In this document: positions 1-8,799 of the stretch, one piece after another
How positions within the stretch are numbered: position 1 is the stretch's first letter
How the letters are laid out: each line of letters begins with the position of its first letter
Assembly: GCA_030645475.1 (NCBI GenBank)
Contig: JAUSMA010000057.1
Coordinates: 1 to 40,490 of the forward strand
Direction of reading: 5' to 3'
From: Nitrospirota bacterium
GTDB lineage: Bacteria; Nitrospirota; Nitrospiria; Nitrospirales; Nitrospiraceae
Length of the DNA: 40,490 nt
Translations under genes and position numbers: made by a program
The notes under the pieces: model-generated
The model's database searches: none
What the model was told of the DNA's origin: nothing
The model's input: the letters and a program-made list of their open reading frames with translations, nothing else

Positions 1-1
1 A

Positions 2-1003
2 TTTACGTCAACCGTTCGAGCACTCCTCCACGACGCCGCGGGGAGTCTGTATCACATCGTCATCGTCGCCTTGAGTGCGGGCATTGCGCTCTTGCTCCCG
101 GCAGGCGCCAGGCATTTCCTCGCCTTCTGGGCGCGCGTCGAACAGGACAAACTCTCGCTCATCGCCGTGGAAATGACGCTGACGGTGCTATTGATCATCG
201 GCCTCAACTACATCCGTCGCAGCATGCGGGATCGAGCCCTCGCTCTTGTGGCAACCGGAGCGGGCCTCGTCTCGTTCTTCCCACGCCGCACGCGGGGAGC
301 GCAACGGCATATCGCAAAGCTCCGGGAAGAGCAGGGCACAGGCCGAACCATCTCGGTCATCGGGTCGACCGGCCATAGCACGTTTGTGGACCAAGTGGGA
401 GGCCTGTCCTCCGTCCTCGACAAGTGCCTGGGGGCCAGAATCATGCTGGTGAATCCCTACAGCCAGGAAGCGAGCGCACGTATCCAGGCGATCAACCATC
501 CCGAGTTCACACTGGAGCAATTCCGGGCGGAAGTCAGGCAGAGTATCCTGCTCCTCAAACGGCTGAAGGCCATGGGGAAGGCCGTCAAACTGAAACTCTA
601 CTCGGATTCTCCGCTGATGAAATTGGTGATCCTGGGAGATTACCTCTGGCTCCAGCATTACCATGCCGATTTGGATGTAAAGACGATGCCGGAATACGTC
701 ATGCGGCATAACAGCAAGGACCACGGTCTCTATACCCTCTATGCCCATTACTTCCTGCAGCGTTGGGCGAACGTCGAGATTCCAGAATATGATCTGGAAA
801 CGGACGAGCTGATCTATCGGAATAAGACCGGCAGCGAAATCCGGAGAGAGCGGTTTGAGCTGGAACCGGCGCCAGAAGAGGTCGGAGCCCCGATGGGATC
901 CTTCGAGCTCACCACCAAGACGACCCACATGGAATTGAGCCGATCGGCCCGACTGCAAACCGATAGAGCTGCGATCGGACTTCTCCCGAGCCTGAGTGAC
1001 TAG
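2..1003 (+). CDS. Membrane-anchored protein of unknown function (5' end outside window)
   Basis: The reading frame is open back to the window edge, so the gene starts upstream; a TTG at 71 is in frame but lies inside a hydrophobic stretch and is probably not the start. Two hydrophobic segments (about codons 17-40 and 50-67 of the visible part) suggest two N-terminal membrane helices. A basic linker and a soluble domain of about 230 residues follow. The soluble part has an IGSTG stretch, an MLVNPYS strand and a GDYLWLQHYH segment. That spacing is faintly like phospholipase-D-type folds, but no HKD motif is visible, so no activity is claimed. The next gene is on the opposite strand and converges on it. 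I do not recognise the family with confidence. It is real by length, codon pattern and membrane architecture. Confidence 0.75.
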   Translation, partial: FTSTVRALLHDAAGSLYHIVIVALSAGIALLLPAGARHFLAFWARVEQDKLSLIAVEMTLTVLLIIGLNYIRRSMRDRALALVATGAGLVSFFPRRTRGAQRHIAKLREEQGTGRTISVIGSTGHSTFVDQVGGLSSVLDKCLGARIMLVNPYSQEASARIQAINHPEFTLEQFRAEVRQSILLLKRLKAMGKAVKLKLYSDSPLMKLVILGDYLWLQHYHADLDVKTMPEYVMRHNSKDHGLYTLYAHYFLQRWANVEIPEYDLETDELIYRNKTGSEIRRERFELEPAPEEVGAPMGSFELTTKTTHMELSRSARLQTDRAAIGLLPSLSD

Positions 1004-1080
1004 CAGACTACCGATAGGCTCGCCTGATAAAGACAACCTGGCCAGAATCTTCTGCATGGTGATGGGACCAGAATCACCGT

Positions 1081-1170
1081 AGGATGCTCAAACAGGCCGT
1101 CCTCGTCGTTCATGAAAGGTGAAACGTAAAACGTGAGACGTCGAATCCGGAAACGAACAACGTTTCACGG
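1081..1170. repeat. Intergenic repeat: half-copy of the ~122-bp element plus a heptad array
   Basis: Bases 1081-1103 match the left arm of the inverted-repeat element described at 11164, without the right arm. Next to it, 1119-1141 is a run of 7-bp units (GTGAAAC, GTAAAAC, GTGAGAC). A partial reverse-complement arm (aacgtttcac) lies at 1158-1167, so the stretch can fold. It lies between two convergent genes and could work in 3'-end formation, which is inference. Confidence 0.55.
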
Positions 1171-1182
1171 TCTTTGCCGTGA

Positions 1183-1761
1183 CTAGAAGAGCGGATGGTG
1201 AGGGCTAGACGTGACAGGCGCTGTGCTCGGCGCAGCGCCCGCGTTCCCCAGAAAGCGCCAAGCTCCATCCTCATGAACCAGATAGTGGACCTCGCGAAAC
1301 CAACTATCCAACGTGATCCGCGTGCCACCCTTGTCCTCCGTACCGTATAGGCCGCCGGTGCAGGTGATTTCTGCACGCAACTGAGGCCCTGACCGGAACA
1401 CCTTCACTTCCGAAAAGAGATGGGTCGACGACAGGTTGCGGTAATGATCGAAGACTTCTCCCCAGATCCGGCGCACATCCGCCGGTTTCAAGCCATGGTA
1501 GTTGTAGCCCTTGGCGTAGAACTGGAGCAGCGGCGCCAGATCCTCTTTCTGCACGGCGGATTCGGCACGGCCGAAAGCCGCCAGAATCTCCTGCACGGTC
1601 GGGTCAGAGACGACTGATGCATGATCGTGAACAGCCCGGCCATCGACCGTGAGTGAAATTTCCGGAAGGATCTGCACCACCGCATGGCTCTCCGGCAAAA
1701 GTGCGAGGAAGACGACCGCAAAAGCGGTAAGACTCCGACGCCGAACCCTGTGCCTGTTCAT
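1183..1761 (-). CDS. Secreted NTF2-like / SnoaL-fold protein
   Basis: The start at 1761 is preceded by GGGAGA at good spacing and opens a typical signal peptide (MNRHRVRRRS, a hydrophobic core, then SHA). The mature part of about 165 residues begins a helical segment 'VQEILAAFGRAESAVQKEDL' and continues with a calcium/calmodulin-kinase-association or SnoaL-like pattern: a YAKGYNYHGL segment, a tryptophan-containing helix, then alternating strands ending in EDGAWRFLGN. Such domains hold small ligands or act as scaffolds; no catalytic residue can be named. It lies 59 bases downstream of the antiporter gene on the same strand and is probably co-transcribed with it. The open frame extends further upstream, but that part overlaps the antiporter. 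Function unknown; fold assignment moderately sure. Confidence 0.7.
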   Translation of the reverse strand: MNRHRVRRRSLTAFAVVFLALLPESHAVVQILPEISLTVDGRAVHDHASVVSDPTVQEILAAFGRAESAVQKEDLAPLLQFYAKGYNYHGLKPADVRRIWGEVFDHYRNLSSTHLFSEVKVFRSGPQLRAEITCTGGLYGTEDKGGTRITLDSWFREVHYLVHEDGAWRFLGNAGAAPSTAPVTSSPHHPLF

Positions 1762-1820
1762 GACATGATCTCCCAGAAAAAAGTGCCACTCCCACCGAGT
1801 GAAGAAGCAGATCCTCGCCG

Positions 1821-2999
1821 TTACCCCTCGAAGATGAGCATAAGATAGGCCAAAAACAGCAGCAAGTGCACGGCCCCGAGCAAGACATTCGTTCGTGAGC
1901 TGCCGAAGGTCAAGGTGCTGAGCCCCAAGGTCAGCAGCAACAGGATCATATCGACGGGACCAAGGCCAAGAGTGATCGTCTTGCCCGTGAGGAACCCAAT
2001 GGTCAGAACGGCCGGAATGGTGAGACTGATCGTCGCCAGCACGGATCCCAACAACACATTGACGGACCGCTGAAGCTGGTTCGCCAGCGCTGCGCGCGCC
2101 GCCCCGAGCGACTCCGGAGCCAGAATCAACACGGCGACCAAAAATCCGCCCAATGCCGACGGCGCGCCCCACTTATGGATGGCGAAATTGATCGGCACCG
2201 CCATCTGTTTGCTCAACACGACAAGCGGGGCGAGATACAGCAGCAAGAAGAGAGTGTGATACCCGACAGAGCAATGCTCACAATTTTCACCCTGCCCGTG
2301 AGGCGGTCCCGCGACGGCATCTTCCGACTCAGGAGACACGAAATAGTTACGGTGGCGTAAGTTCTGGATCGCCAGAAACACAGCGTACAACCCGATCGAC
2401 ATGACGATGAGAAACACGGCTTGAAACGACGAGAGGGTGGGACCGGGAGACGACGTCGTAAAGTTCGGCAGGATGAGACCCAGCACGGCCAACGGCACAA
2501 TGACCGCCAGAAACGCGTTGGCGCCTTGAAGATTGTATGTCTGTTCGTGGTACCGCAAGCCGCCCAGCAGGAGCGACAAACCGACCATGCCGTTCAATAC
2601 GATCATCACCACTGCAAACATGGCATCGCGGGCCAACGACGAACCGCCTTCAGCGGTATACATCACCGCCGCGATCATCATGACTTCGATGCCGGTCACG
2701 GACAGCGTGAGAACGAGCGTCCCTAGGGGCTCGCCAAGCTTGACGGCCAGCACCTCCGCATGGCGAACGACCGCGAACGCCGAGAGCAGGACGACGCCGA
2801 ACAGCCACAGCAGAACGAATGCAAACCAGACGGGGTTGGACAGGTCGGCCAGCCACTCTTGACCGAAGGCGAGAAACGCCGCCGCCGTCGCGATGCTGCT
2901 CAGAAGCGGCCATTCCCGCTGAGCCACACTCAGAATGCTCAGGCGCGATCCGTTGTGCGGAGGAAGAGCAGCAGCCGGCTGCGGGTGCGATGTCTTCAT
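1821..2999 (-). CDS. chaA: Ca2+(Na+,K+)/H+ antiporter, ChaA type
   Basis: This is a 392-residue integral membrane protein of the CaCA superfamily, which exchanges cytoplasmic calcium or monovalent cations for protons. About eleven hydrophobic segments are visible. The two inverted alpha-repeats are recognisable: GEPLGTLVLTLSVTGIEV in the first half and LAPESLGAARAALANQLQRS in the second. Each holds the acidic residue expected for cation binding. A short polar loop (about residues 225-245, SPESEDAVAGPPHGQG) separates the halves, as in ChaA. Length is close to E. coli ChaA (366). No strong ribosome-binding site precedes the ATG at 2999. It is followed on the same strand by the secreted NTF2-like gene. 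The family call is secure; the exact ion is inferred. Confidence 0.88.
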   Translation of the reverse strand: MKTSHPQPAAALPPHNGSRLSILSVAQREWPLLSSIATAAAFLAFGQEWLADLSNPVWFAFVLLWLFGVVLLSAFAVVRHAEVLAVKLGEPLGTLVLTLSVTGIEVMMIAAVMYTAEGGSSLARDAMFAVVMIVLNGMVGLSLLLGGLRYHEQTYNLQGANAFLAVIVPLAVLGLILPNFTTSSPGPTLSSFQAVFLIVMSIGLYAVFLAIQNLRHRNYFVSPESEDAVAGPPHGQGENCEHCSVGYHTLFLLLYLAPLVVLSKQMAVPINFAIHKWGAPSALGGFLVAVLILAPESLGAARAALANQLQRSVNVLLGSVLATISLTIPAVLTIGFLTGKTITLGLGPVDMILLLLTLGLSTLTFGSSRTNVLLGAVHLLLFLAYLMLIFEG

Positions 3000-3367
3000 C
3001 TAGATGATTCCAATCAGAGTCTGCATCGGTATGGTGAGCACGGACACAACACGGCGCTGGAGCAACATCCCCTGCGCGTCATTGGCATGCATGGGCCTGT
3101 CAGAACCGGATGTAGGCTACTGACTTGCCGGAGACCTGTCAACGAGACCACCGCCTCGATAACGGAACATACCAGTGCCTGGCCGGCGGCTCGATCGGCT
3201 GAATCGGAGATAGAAGGAAAATCACCTTCAACAGATGACCTGCCCTATTGTTACCTTTCAATGGGGAGCGAGTTACTACTAAGATGACATGGATGATACG
3301 ATAGCCACACCGATAACGGCCCTACTGCCCGGCAGTTAATCATTTTTCGCAGAAAGCCTGTCCCCTC
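3000..3367. other. Intergenic region between divergent chaA and rbgA
   Basis: There are 368 bases without a convincing gene. It should hold the promoters of both flanking genes because they diverge, but I see no -10/-35 pair good enough to mark, no operator palindrome and none of the repeat elements found elsewhere in the window. Confidence 0.5.
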
Positions 3368-4231
3368 ATGTCTATACAGTGGTTTCCCGGTCACATGAAC
3401 GCGGCGCGCAAAGAAGCGGCCAAGACGATGGAGGTGATCGATGTCATCGTCGAGGTGCTGGATGCGCGCATACCGGACGCCAGCGTCAACCCGCTGATCG
3501 AAGAACTGCGCCTGGTCCGCCAGCGTCCTTGCCTGAAAGTACTCAACAAGGCCGACCTTGCCGATCCCGCCGTCACACAGGCCTGGCTCAACCTGTATAA
3601 CCGGCAACCGGACGTCAGCGCCGTGGCCCTCTCGTGCAGTCAGGCGGGCGACGCGGCCAAGATCCCCCAGCTCTGTCAGACGCTCGCCCCCCATCGCAAC
3701 AGCAGCGTCAAGCCGCTCCGTATGCTGATCATGGGAATCCCCAATGTCGGGAAATCGACCCTGATGAACCGGCTCCTCAATCGCCGTATCGCTCGTGTGG
3801 GCGACGAACCGGCGGTGACCAAAGTTCAACAGCGTCACAAACTAAACGACCATATGGCCATCACCGATTCACCGGGCCTGTTGTGGGGAACGATCAAAGA
3901 TCCGAACGTCGGCCTGCTGCTCGCGACGGTCAACGCCGTGGGCCACAAGGTCGTCGACGACGAAACCGTCGCCGAATTTCTCGCGACCATCCTGCTGGCG
4001 CGTTATCCTGCCAGGCTCACGGCTCGCTACGGCTTCGCGGTAGAGGGGCTGACGAGTTCGGACGTGCTCGACGCCATCGCCCAAAAGCGCGGCTGCCTGC
4101 TGACCAGGAGCGGCGGCGGACTGGACCGGGACAAGGCGGCGAGGATTCTCCTGTTGGACTACCGCAACGGCACATTGGGCCGGACCAGCCTGGAGACGCC
4201 TGAGTCGTCGCCAAACACGCTACCCCAATAA
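3368..4231 (+). CDS. rbgA: Ribosome biogenesis GTPase RbgA/YlqF
   Basis: This is a circularly permuted GTPase that in Bacillus promotes late assembly of the 50S subunit. Motif order shows the permutation: G4 NKAD at residues 60-63 comes before G1 GIPNVGKST at 123-131 and G3 DSPG at 167-170 (usually DTPG). The N-terminal WFPGHM carries His9, the residue implicated in GTP hydrolysis in RbgA. The C-terminal 90 residues form the ANTAR-like helical region that contacts rRNA (VAEFLA...YGF...KRGCLL...DRDKAAR). Length 287 matches the family (about 280-290). No Shine-Dalgarno is obvious before the ATG, but the start fits the conserved N-terminus exactly. It stands alone, with the lipid operon 250 bases downstream. 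Confidence 0.93.
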   Translation: MSIQWFPGHMNAARKEAAKTMEVIDVIVEVLDARIPDASVNPLIEELRLVRQRPCLKVLNKADLADPAVTQAWLNLYNRQPDVSAVALSCSQAGDAAKIPQLCQTLAPHRNSSVKPLRMLIMGIPNVGKSTLMNRLLNRRIARVGDEPAVTKVQQRHKLNDHMAITDSPGLLWGTIKDPNVGLLLATVNAVGHKVVDDETVAEFLATILLARYPARLTARYGFAVEGLTSSDVLDAIAQKRGCLLTRSGGGLDRDKAARILLLDYRNGTLGRTSLETPESSPNTLPQ

Positions 4232-4482
4232 CGACTGTGCTGCATGAAAACCGGCTCATGGCCCCTGGTCTGTCTCGTTCTCATCTATTTCGTTGAACCG
4301 GTGAGCCAGATAGCCTCTTTCGGCCAGATCCCCTGCTACGTACCGCAAAATGACGCGACAACCATTTTCTCATTGTAAGACATTTTTTTGCTTCCTAGGC
4401 CGATGCCAATCGCGTACAATGGCCCCGCTTCTTGCAAACCCCGATTGAGTTCGAGGATGAAGATCAACGATGAGCACCCTGT

Positions 4483-5364
4483 ATGAATAGACTGTCGTGC
4501 GACTCCGTCGGTTCCCTCGATCAGGATGTGACCGCGAAACAGCTCCAATGGAAGGGTGCCATCCCCTTCCTGACCATCCACCTGATGTGCCTATGGGTCA
4601 TTCAGACCGGAATCAGCATGGAGTGGGTGGCGCTGGCCCTGGGGAGCTACTACCTGAGAATGGTCGCCATCACGGCAGGCTATCACCGCTATTTCTCGCA
4701 CCGCTCCTACAAGACCAGCCGGGTCTTCCAGTTTCTTCTGGCATTTTTCGCCATGACCTCTGCACAGAAAGGCGTGCTCTGGTGGGCCTCACACCATCGG
4801 CACCACCACAAGCACTCAGACCGGGCGGAAGATCGCCATTCCCCGCTGCAACGAGGATTCTGGTATTCCCATGTCGGATGGCTGTTGTCTGACGAATATA
4901 TCGAGACCGATTTCACGGTCGTGAGGGACCTGGTAAAATATCCTGAGCTGCGCTTCCTCAACCGCTTTCACGTCATTCCGCCAACGCTGTACGCGCTGAC
5001 GATGTATGCGCTGTGGGGGTTCCCGGGACTGGTCTGGGGTTTCTTCGTGTCCACCACTGTCCTCTATCATTGCACCTTCTTTATCAATTCCCTGACGCAC
5101 ATCGTCGGTCGGGTTCGATACAACTCCCGCGATGGGAGCAAGAACAGTTTCATCCTGGCGGTGCTCTGCTGTGGAGAGGGCTGGCACAATAACCACCATT
5201 ACTACCAATCGTCGGTCAATCAGGGCTGGTTATGGTGGGAAGTGGACTTCTCCTATTACGTCTTGACGGTCCTCTCCTGGTTCGGGATCGTCTGGGACCT
5301 GCGAACGCCGCCGGCCCACATCAAAGCCGCCATCCTCGCGACGGAACATACCTCCATCTTGTAG
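4483..5364 (+). CDS. Membrane fatty-acid (acyl-CoA/acyl-lipid) desaturase
   Basis: This di-iron desaturase introduces a cis double bond into a saturated acyl chain, using O2 and electrons. All three histidine boxes are present: HRYFSH at 68-73, HHRHHH at 104-109 with KHSD following, and GEGWHNNHH at 231-239; the supporting NSLTH is at 202-206. Four or more hydrophobic helices surround the boxes. Length 293 is typical of bacterial delta-9-type enzymes. There is no cytochrome b5 or ferredoxin domain, so electrons come from a separate protein. It is the first gene of an apparent operon with a Cfa-type methyltransferase and an FAD oxidoreductase, so its product is probably their substrate. Double-bond position cannot be read from sequence. 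Confidence 0.92.
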   Translation: MNRLSCDSVGSLDQDVTAKQLQWKGAIPFLTIHLMCLWVIQTGISMEWVALALGSYYLRMVAITAGYHRYFSHRSYKTSRVFQFLLAFFAMTSAQKGVLWWASHHRHHHKHSDRAEDRHSPLQRGFWYSHVGWLLSDEYIETDFTVVRDLVKYPELRFLNRFHVIPPTLYALTMYALWGFPGLVWGFFVSTTVLYHCTFFINSLTHIVGRVRYNSRDGSKNSFILAVLCCGEGWHNNHHYYQSSVNQGWLWWEVDFSYYVLTVLSWFGIVWDLRTPPAHIKAAILATEHTSIL

Positions 5365-5484
5365 CGAGATTGCTCGCGGCGGCAACGCCTGTTGTGTCGC
5401 CCTCCATCGGGGCTCATACTGCGCACGAGCCGCAATCTGCCCGAATCAACTCACTCGCCTGGTGGGGGAAAGAGGGTCCGCTCC

Positions 5485-6594
5485 ATGAATCGACAGCACG
5501 TTGTTCAAGAGTTGCTCGAGAAGGCCCAGGTGCACATCAATGGATCTCAACCGGGGGATATCCAGGTACACCATGATCGATTCTACGATCGCATCCTGAC
5601 CGAGGGTTCGCTGGGACTCGGCGAATCCTATATGGAGGGCTGGTGGGATGCCAACCAGCTCGACGAGTTCTTCTTCAGATTCCACCTGGCCCAGCTCGAT
5701 ACAGCCGTGCGCGATAAGCGCCTCATCCTGAACGTTCTCAAAGCTCGTCTGTTCAACATGCAGAATCGGCGGCGCTCAACCAGAGTGGCCCAACAGCACT
5801 ACGACCTCAGCAACGAGTTCTACGAACAGATGCTTGGCCCCCGCATGCAATATACCTGTGCTTACTGGAAGGGGACGAAGAACCTGGCGGAGGCACAGGA
5901 GCACAAGTTAGATCTCATATGCCGGAAGCTACAGCTCAAGAAGGGCGAACGTGTGTTAGAGCTGGGGTGCGGCTGGGGAGGCTTTGCCCATTTCGCTGCC
6001 TCCAACTATGGTTGCTCGGTCGTCGCCTATAACATTTCCGAGCAGCAAGTCGCCTACGCGCGGCGCTGGTGTGCCGGACTTCCCGTTGATATCAGACTCA
6101 TGGACTACCGTGAAGCGACGGGGGAGTTCGACAAGGTCGCCGCCATCGGAATCTGCGAACATGTGGGATATAAAAATTACCGCGACCTCATGGAAGTGGC
6201 CCACAGGACCGTCAAACCACACGGTTTGTTTTTGCTCCACAGCATCGGGAACAATGCCTCCGTCACCACCGGCGATCCCTGGTTCGATAAATACATCTTC
6301 CCGGGTGGCATGCTCCCCTCCGTCGCGCAACTGAGCGCCGCGATGGACGGACTCTTCGTCATGGAGGACTGGCATAATTTCGGGCCTGACTATGACCGCA
6401 CCCTCCTGGCATGGCAGAGCAATGTCGACGAGCATCGGGGACAATGGCAATCCTCTTTCGATGAGCGCTTCTCCCGCATGTGGCGCTACTATCTGCTCTC
6501 CCTCGCGGGGGCATTCCGCGCCAGGACCATCCACCTCTGGCAAATTGTCATGTCGAAGCGCGGGCTGATAGGCGGCTACGAAACCGTGCGGTAA
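5485..6594 (+). CDS. cfa: Cyclopropane-fatty-acyl-phospholipid synthase family methyltransferase
   Basis: This SAM-dependent enzyme transfers a methylene or methyl group to the double bond of an unsaturated acyl chain in a phospholipid. The 369 residues match Cfa (382 in E. coli). Visible landmarks are QHYDLSNEFY at 105-114, MQYTCAYW at 121-128, the SAM-binding motif VLELGCGWGGF at 157-167, and the EHVGYKNY region involved in the active site. The ATG at 5485 follows a GGGGGAAAGAGG stretch; an open frame upstream of it does not resemble the family. The stop codon overlaps the start of the FAD oxidoreductase gene (TAATG), showing tight coupling. In actinobacteria such pairs make 10-methyl branched chains rather than cyclopropanes, so TmsB/BfaB-like activity is an equal or better guess than classical Cfa. 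Confidence 0.9.
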   Translation: MNRQHVVQELLEKAQVHINGSQPGDIQVHHDRFYDRILTEGSLGLGESYMEGWWDANQLDEFFFRFHLAQLDTAVRDKRLILNVLKARLFNMQNRRRSTRVAQQHYDLSNEFYEQMLGPRMQYTCAYWKGTKNLAEAQEHKLDLICRKLQLKKGERVLELGCGWGGFAHFAASNYGCSVVAYNISEQQVAYARRWCAGLPVDIRLMDYREATGEFDKVAAIGICEHVGYKNYRDLMEVAHRTVKPHGLFLLHSIGNNASVTTGDPWFDKYIFPGGMLPSVAQLSAAMDGLFVMEDWHNFGPDYDRTLLAWQSNVDEHRGQWQSSFDERFSRMWRYYLLSLAGAFRARTIHLWQIVMSKRGLIGGYETVR

Positions 6595-7943
6595 TGGCCA
6601 TGATCTCGCATGAAGACCACGCCCGCAAACGGGAGTCTTTGATCAAGACTCTTCATACATCGAACACGACCGGATCCCTCGCCCTCGAAAAGTCCACATC
6701 TAATCTGTTCCGGCAGCGTACCGCTGAGCCGCGGCACAGACTGGATGTGCGCCACTTCAATCGCGTCATCCACGTTGACGAGAAAGAGCGCTACGCAGAA
6801 GTCGAAGGCATGACGACCTACGAGGACCTCGTCCGTGAAACGCTGCCGTTCCAGCTCATGCCCGCCGTCGTCCCCCAACTGAAATCGATTACCATTGGCG
6901 GAGCGATGGCCGGAATCGGCATCGAATCCTCCTCGTTCAAGTACGGGTTTGTCCACGAAACCATACTGGAGATTGACGTCCTCCTGCCCGATGGAGCCAT
7001 CGCGGTGGCCACCAAAGACAACGAGCACAGGGATTTGTTCTTCGGCTTCGCCAATTCCTATGGCACGCTGGGCTATGCACTCACAGTGAAGGTGCAGCTC
7101 GTGCCTGTCAAAAACTTCGTCAAACTACGGCACGAGCGCTACTCGAACCTCGAAACCTATTTCCAGGCGCTGGGACAGGTCTGCCAGGACCGGCAGGTGG
7201 ATTTTGTCGACGGCACATTGTTCGATGAACAGAGGCTCTATTTCACGACCGGTACGTTCGTCGACCAAGCCGAATGGCTCAGCGATTACACCGATCGGCA
7301 CATCTACTATCAATCGATCCCGCGCAACAAAATCGACTACCTCACGACGCACGACTATCTCTGGCGATGGGACACCGATTGGTTCTGGTGCTCAAAACAT
7401 TTCCTCGCACAGCATCCGCTCGTGCGCTGGTTATGGGGAAAGAAGCGTCTGAACTCCACGACCTATTGGAAACTGCGCAAGCTGTTCAATCACTCACGCA
7501 TCGCGCAGCTGGGGGCCAGAGTGCTTGGCGGACGGCAAGAGGCGGTGATTCAAGACGTGGAGATCCCGATTGAGCATGCACCGGCCTTTGCACGATTCTT
7601 CAATCAAGAGATCGGGATCAAGCCTCTGTGGATCTGTCCGGTCGCAGCCTATGATCCATCGGTCTCCTATCCGTTGTATCCCATGAATCCCCGGACGCTC
7701 TATGTCAACTTCGGATTCTGGGATGCCGTCAGAAGCGATCACGAGGAGGGCTATTTCAATAAAAAAATAGAAGCCAAGGTTCGGGAACTGAATGGCATAA
7801 AGTCTCTGTACTCGAATTCATTCTATTCGCGTGAAGAATTTTGGCAGTTGCACCACGAACCAACCTACCGCAAGCTCAAAGCTCGCTACGATCCGACAGG
7901 CAGACTGAAAGATCTCTACGAGAAATGCGTCCTCACACAGTGA
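6594..7943 (+). CDS. FAD-binding oxidoreductase (DHCR24/TmsA-like)
   Basis: This is a 449-residue flavoprotein with a PCMH-type (FAD_binding_4) N-terminal domain. A VEGMTTYEDLV segment lies near residue 65, and SITIGGAMAGIGIESSSFKYG with FVHETILEIDVLLPDG lies around 98-132. These are the nucleotide-binding signature of the vanillyl-alcohol-oxidase superfamily. The closest recognisable relatives are delta-24 sterol reductases and the actinobacterial TmsA/BfaA proteins, which reduce a methylene-acyl intermediate to a methyl-branched chain. The ATG at 6594 overlaps the last base of the cfa stop codon; upstream in-frame codons lie inside cfa. The C-terminus ends in LKDLYEKCVL. Function in branched-lipid synthesis is inferred from family plus operon; the fold is clear. 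Confidence 0.85.
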   Translation: MAMISHEDHARKRESLIKTLHTSNTTGSLALEKSTSNLFRQRTAEPRHRLDVRHFNRVIHVDEKERYAEVEGMTTYEDLVRETLPFQLMPAVVPQLKSITIGGAMAGIGIESSSFKYGFVHETILEIDVLLPDGAIAVATKDNEHRDLFFGFANSYGTLGYALTVKVQLVPVKNFVKLRHERYSNLETYFQALGQVCQDRQVDFVDGTLFDEQRLYFTTGTFVDQAEWLSDYTDRHIYYQSIPRNKIDYLTTHDYLWRWDTDWFWCSKHFLAQHPLVRWLWGKKRLNSTTYWKLRKLFNHSRIAQLGARVLGGRQEAVIQDVEIPIEHAPAFARFFNQEIGIKPLWICPVAAYDPSVSYPLYPMNPRTLYVNFGFWDAVRSDHEEGYFNKKIEAKVRELNGIKSLYSNSFYSREEFWQLHHEPTYRKLKARYDPTGRLKDLYEKCVLTQ

Positions 7944-7968
7944 CCCTCTTGGACCTCTTGATTGCTCT

Positions 7969-8040
7969 GGTTGGTTTGTCTTGTTTATTTCGTTCCCCGA
8001 ACAAGACAACCGAGTTAAACGCAAAAACCACATGAGCCAG
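7969..8040. repeat. Intergenic T-rich/A-rich inverted repeat
   Basis: A T-rich arm (ttggtttgtcttgtttattt) is followed by a purine-rich arm ending aaaaaccacatgagccag. A similar arrangement occurs at 10995-11062. It sits just after the lipid operon and may serve as a 3' hairpin, which is inference. Confidence 0.4.
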
Positions 8041-8149
8041 ATTCCCGATAGGTGCTCTCCTGCTCAAGGTTTCGTGAAACGGAGTGTGCACGAGTCTTCA
8101 ATTCTCACAAACACTGTGCATGAGGCGCCGATGGCGCTATACTTTCGTC

Positions 8150-8623
8150 ATGGTTGAACGCCCCCTTCATGCCACACCACCCGACAAACCAACGGAAAAG
8201 CTTCCGGCTCGGACCGTGAAGAGCATCATGTCCAAGAAGGTGGTCAGCATCACCATGGACGACTCCCTCGCCAAAGCCCGTGAGCTCTTCTTGGAGTTTC
8301 ATTTCCATCATCTCCTGGTCCTGGAGTCAGGACGTCTGGTGGGTGTGATCTCCGATCGGGACCTTCTCAAAGCCATCAGTCCATATATCGGGTCCCTTTC
8401 CGAGTTGGAGCGGGACCGGGCCACCCTCAACAAACGAGCCCATCAAATCATGAGCCGGAACCCCATCACGGTCGAGGCGGACGAGACCGTTGAGACAGCC
8501 TCGCAACGGCTTCTTGAAAACAGGGTGTCGTGTCTCCCCGTCGTCACTCAAGACGGAACGGTACACGGCATCGTGAGTTGGAGAGACCTCCTCAAAGTCT
8601 ACCTGCCTCCCCTCTCCCAATAA
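8150..8623 (+). CDS. CBS-domain pair protein
   Basis: The 157-residue protein is little more than two CBS domains, the adenine-nucleotide-sensing module. CBS1 covers about residues 24-85 (TVKSIMSKKVVSITMDDSL ... GVISDRDLLKAI). CBS2 covers about 95-155 (AHQIMSRNPITVEADETV ... GIVSWRDLLKVYL). An N-terminal basic/proline tail precedes them. Stand-alone CBS pairs bind AMP/ATP or SAM and often respond to energy or oxygen stress, as with mycobacterial Hrp1. The start is uncertain: the ATG at 8150 has no clear Shine-Dalgarno, and a GTG at 8084 would add 22 residues. The CBS domains are intact with either start. It is transcribed alone. Confidence 0.85.
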   Translation: MVERPLHATPPDKPTEKLPARTVKSIMSKKVVSITMDDSLAKARELFLEFHFHHLLVLESGRLVGVISDRDLLKAISPYIGSLSELERDRATLNKRAHQIMSRNPITVEADETVETASQRLLENRVSCLPVVTQDGTVHGIVSWRDLLKVYLPPLSQ

Positions 8624-8799
8624 CCGTGAGTCTGACAGGCCAGGAAGGAAAACCTCGGCGCCCTGACGCGCAACGAGTGATCACTGGATGTGTGAAAAAG
8701 CCAGAACCGCGCGCAGGGGCAATCTATCTGGCCTGCGGATTTGGCTGATGTATTTGTTCTCTGAACGGGACAAAGCAGAATACTGTGACTGCCTCACGA

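Noticed and set aside
188-1057. Long minus-strand open frame (289 codons) opposite the first gene
   Set aside because: The plus-strand frame has membrane segments and sensible protein composition; the minus frame does not.
4420-4436. TGG...TTGCA stretch resembling a sigma-54 promoter upstream of the desaturase
   Set aside because: The spacing between the GG and GC elements is 11 rather than 10 bases, and the -24 box is TGGCCC; too weak to call.
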